Shown here: piece after piece, positions 62,017 through 64,000 of the stretch
Position numbering within the stretch: the first letter of the stretch is position 1
How the letters are laid out: each line of letters opens with the position of its first letter
Origin: Epiperipatus broadwayi
Taxonomy: Eukaryota; Onychophora; Udeonychophora; Euonychophora; Peripatidae
Assembly: GCA_028023455.1 (NCBI GenBank)
Contig: JAQFVV010012512.1
Coordinates: forward strand, 591,413-655,412
Direction of reading: 5' to 3'
Length of the DNA: 64,000 bases
Translations under genes and position numbers: made by a program
Notes under the pieces: generated by a model
Told to the model about the DNA's origin: nothing
Database searches by the model: none
The model's input: the letters and a program-made list of their open reading frames with translations, nothing else

Positions 62017-62503
62017 ACTCAATAACTTTTTCTATTTCTTAATAGCATTAAAAATTATCTTAAACAACTTTTACTTATAACAATATTATAATAGATTATT
62101 GTCTCAGGGTTTTACATTTTCCCCAACTATACCACACTTCTATATCAAATTTTTATTTGATTTTGACTGTCTACATTTGGATTAGATTTTACATTGCCTG
62201 ACTCCTCTACTTTAGTGCCAATTTACTCTTGATTTAATTGTTTTACAAGTCTCTGTTTATTGATCATGCATTCATTTTTCATATGTGTTTCTTTTTTTTA
62301 TTTACTAATTTTTAATTTTAGGTGTTTTGTTTTTATTTAATATTTAGGTAGACTATTTATTTGTTGTAGGGATATATACACTAGTGGTTTAGTATTAATT
62401 AAACTTGTTATACAAGTGGCAAGTTTAAAATTATTCAACAAAAAAATTAAAATTTCTGTCCAATGGCTAAACCTCCCTTGCAAATATAATATCTTCATGT
62501 CTA

Positions 62504-62519
62504 ACACATTTGGGCACCA
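62504..62519 (-). other. Primer-binding site
   Basis: On the minus strand TGGTGCCCAAATGTGT begins three bases after the LTR end. TGG complements the CCA of a tRNA 3' end, the place and form of a retrotransposon primer-binding site. The tRNA is not identified. Confidence 0.6.
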
Positions 62520-62521
62520 GA

Positions 62522-62809
62522 TGTAATGGTTGGTTGAATATACCCAGATGTCCTGGTCTGCAAATACACTTGGACACACAGATCAACTTAAACAATCAGC
62601 TGGTTTGACAACAACATATAATTAACTTACATCAAATCTATAAACACTAGTACACCTATATTTCATATCCTAAAGATGATAGTGCCAAATACAACAGTCC
62701 ATCCACATATATAGAAAAAAAAGAGCAATCTCACATCTAAATACTGTTGGACCTAAGGTCTTTATGTAGGACACTAGAGATAACATGATAAAGTACTTGA
62801 CTCATGATT
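62522..62809 (-). mobile_element. 5' LTR of an LTR retrotransposon, about 288 bp (copy B)
   Basis: Close relative of 47219-47513. Its inner end (plus TGTAATGG at 62522) is next to the primer-binding site, so this is the 5' LTR of a minus-strand element reading into the gag-like ORF. The outer end lacks the last bases of ATTACA seen in copy A, so the element may be slightly truncated there. Confidence 0.68.
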
Positions 62810-63581
62810 GATGACCTGTTGTCACTTTGTTAATTAGTTTTTATATCCTTCAGCTATATCTGTTGTTGAAATTCATCTACTGGTTTTGATTACATTTTTT
62901 GATAATATTTTAATCCTGCTTTCAGTTGGTACCCATTGCTAATAAGTTGTTTTGAGGATTTTTAATTTGTAGACAATGCATATTTTGTTTTTTAATTTTT
63001 AACTTTCTTATATCGTTTTATCATCATGTACACATTTATCACACATTATTTACACACATGTATATTTTATTCTAATAAACAATGGGAAAAAAATTTATCT
63101 TTAAATTAAATGAAAAGAGAGATATTTTTTATCTTATATAAAATATTTATAGTTTAAACAGTCAAACTTTTAATTCTACTTTAAAATTTTTTAAGTTAAT
63201 TTCTTCTCCCTTCCAATTACTTTTTAATATGTAAATCTATGAATTAATTGATTTTTAGCAATCTGTTTTTTAAAAAAAATTTTTAAACTTCTTTCAAATA
63301 ATGTTTAACTTATATGAATAACTCTTTAAACTTTTATACATTATTTTCTTTTAGTGAACTGGATTTTGTTTTAAACTAATAATAAAGAAAACCTCTTCAC
63401 ACTTTTATAAATTTATTTATTTTTCAGATGAGATGTTTTTACTCATTTACGGACAACTTACTGATTTTATTATTTATTATCAATTTTAAATTTTCCCATT
63501 ATTTATGAGAATTTTATTTTAATAATTTTTAGACAAAATTTTATGTGGAGTGCTTTTTCGTAAGCAGTAATATATATATAT
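62810..63581. other. Non-coding stretch
   Basis: AT-rich, ending in a short TA tract (63570-63580). Nothing recognised. Confidence 0.45.
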
Positions 63582-64000
63582 TGTAACAGTCAAAACATGT
63601 CTATCTCACTAACACACTGCAGAATTTAAACCCAGGACATAGAACTCAACACTAGGAAGGTTACCTCCCAAAATCCCAAGTTCAAATTTAAAGTCCAAAC
63701 TCCACATTGTCCTCTATGGGATAACACATTTGATGCTACTAATAGTATAATTTCATGCCAGTGCCAGTGATCAGGAAGAAAACAAAAGACTAAATCTAAA
63801 ATAGCCCTAGGTTCATTTAACAATAACTTATAGATGTGCCAGACATAAACCTACTTTTGTATGTTACTTAAATTGCACCCCGAATAAAAAGAAAAAAGAA
63901 ATAAATTTAGAAATAATATTTTAATAATTAGATATAGAAAATAGTTTAGCTTTATAAATTGGATAGCTATATACAATAAACAACAAGATGGCTGATACCT
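63582..64000. mobile_element. LTR-like start beside (TA)n, runs off the window
   Basis: TGTAACAGTCAAAACATG starts right at the end of a TA tract, as at 45261 and 49661, and is followed by less AT-rich sequence (to about 63830). The other end lies outside the window. The 65-residue open frame inside (63626-63823, minus) has no motif. Confidence 0.4.

Overview
The window looks like nuclear DNA from an animal: very AT-rich, gene-poor and full of decayed retroelements. It carries Penelope-like elements with GIY-YIG endonuclease domains, APE-type LINEs, LTR retrotransposon pieces, long (TA)n tracts, an ~830-bp (TATC)n array and an intronless rhodopsin-class GPCR gene. There are no bacterial-style operons. 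A mollusc or other lophotrochozoan (perhaps a cephalopod) would fit, but that is a guess; nothing here fixes the species.

Layout. 1-6928 is a giant inverted repeat: two ~3.28-kb arms around a ~365-bp spacer that holds a tRNA-derived retroposon with target-site duplications. 7566-9021 is a second, tighter inverted repeat made of two decayed Penelope-like 3' ends placed head to head, followed by a hammerhead-ribozyme-like motif and (TA)n. 9.2-25.6 kb is mostly non-coding; it holds a 1.2-kb solo LTR with TSD (11955-13147), a two-copy tandem repeat, a Penelope endonuclease remnant (16.5 kb) and a 500-N scaffold gap. 25.7-28.7 kb is a badly decayed LINE on the plus strand. 29494-30510 is the only clearly intact gene, a 338-residue seven-transmembrane receptor. 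31060-31887 is the tetranucleotide array. 37.7-39 kb is a Penelope-like pseudogene with part of its reverse transcriptase. 40.26-44.5 kb is a near-complete but broken LINE on the minus strand (CCHC ORF1, endonuclease, RT, C-terminal finger). 47-64 kb holds LTR pieces, another Penelope remnant, an integrase fragment and a gag-like ORF behind an LTR and a primer-binding site.

Two points matter to any user. First, 55579-57500 repeats 49667-51716: the outer 216 bp are identical, but the rest is riddled with tiny deletions, so it is probably an unpolished duplicate in the assembly. Second, several LTR-like termini (TGTAAC/TGTGAC) begin directly at the end of a (TA)n tract, which suggests insertion into TA microsatellites.

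Apart from the GPCR, the sequence is best explained by transposition, microsatellite growth and decay. I found no convincing new multi-gene system. The best leads are the giant palindrome, the Penelope inverted pair with its ribozyme-like motif, and the atypical receptor. Comparisons between repeats were made by eye; no search was run.
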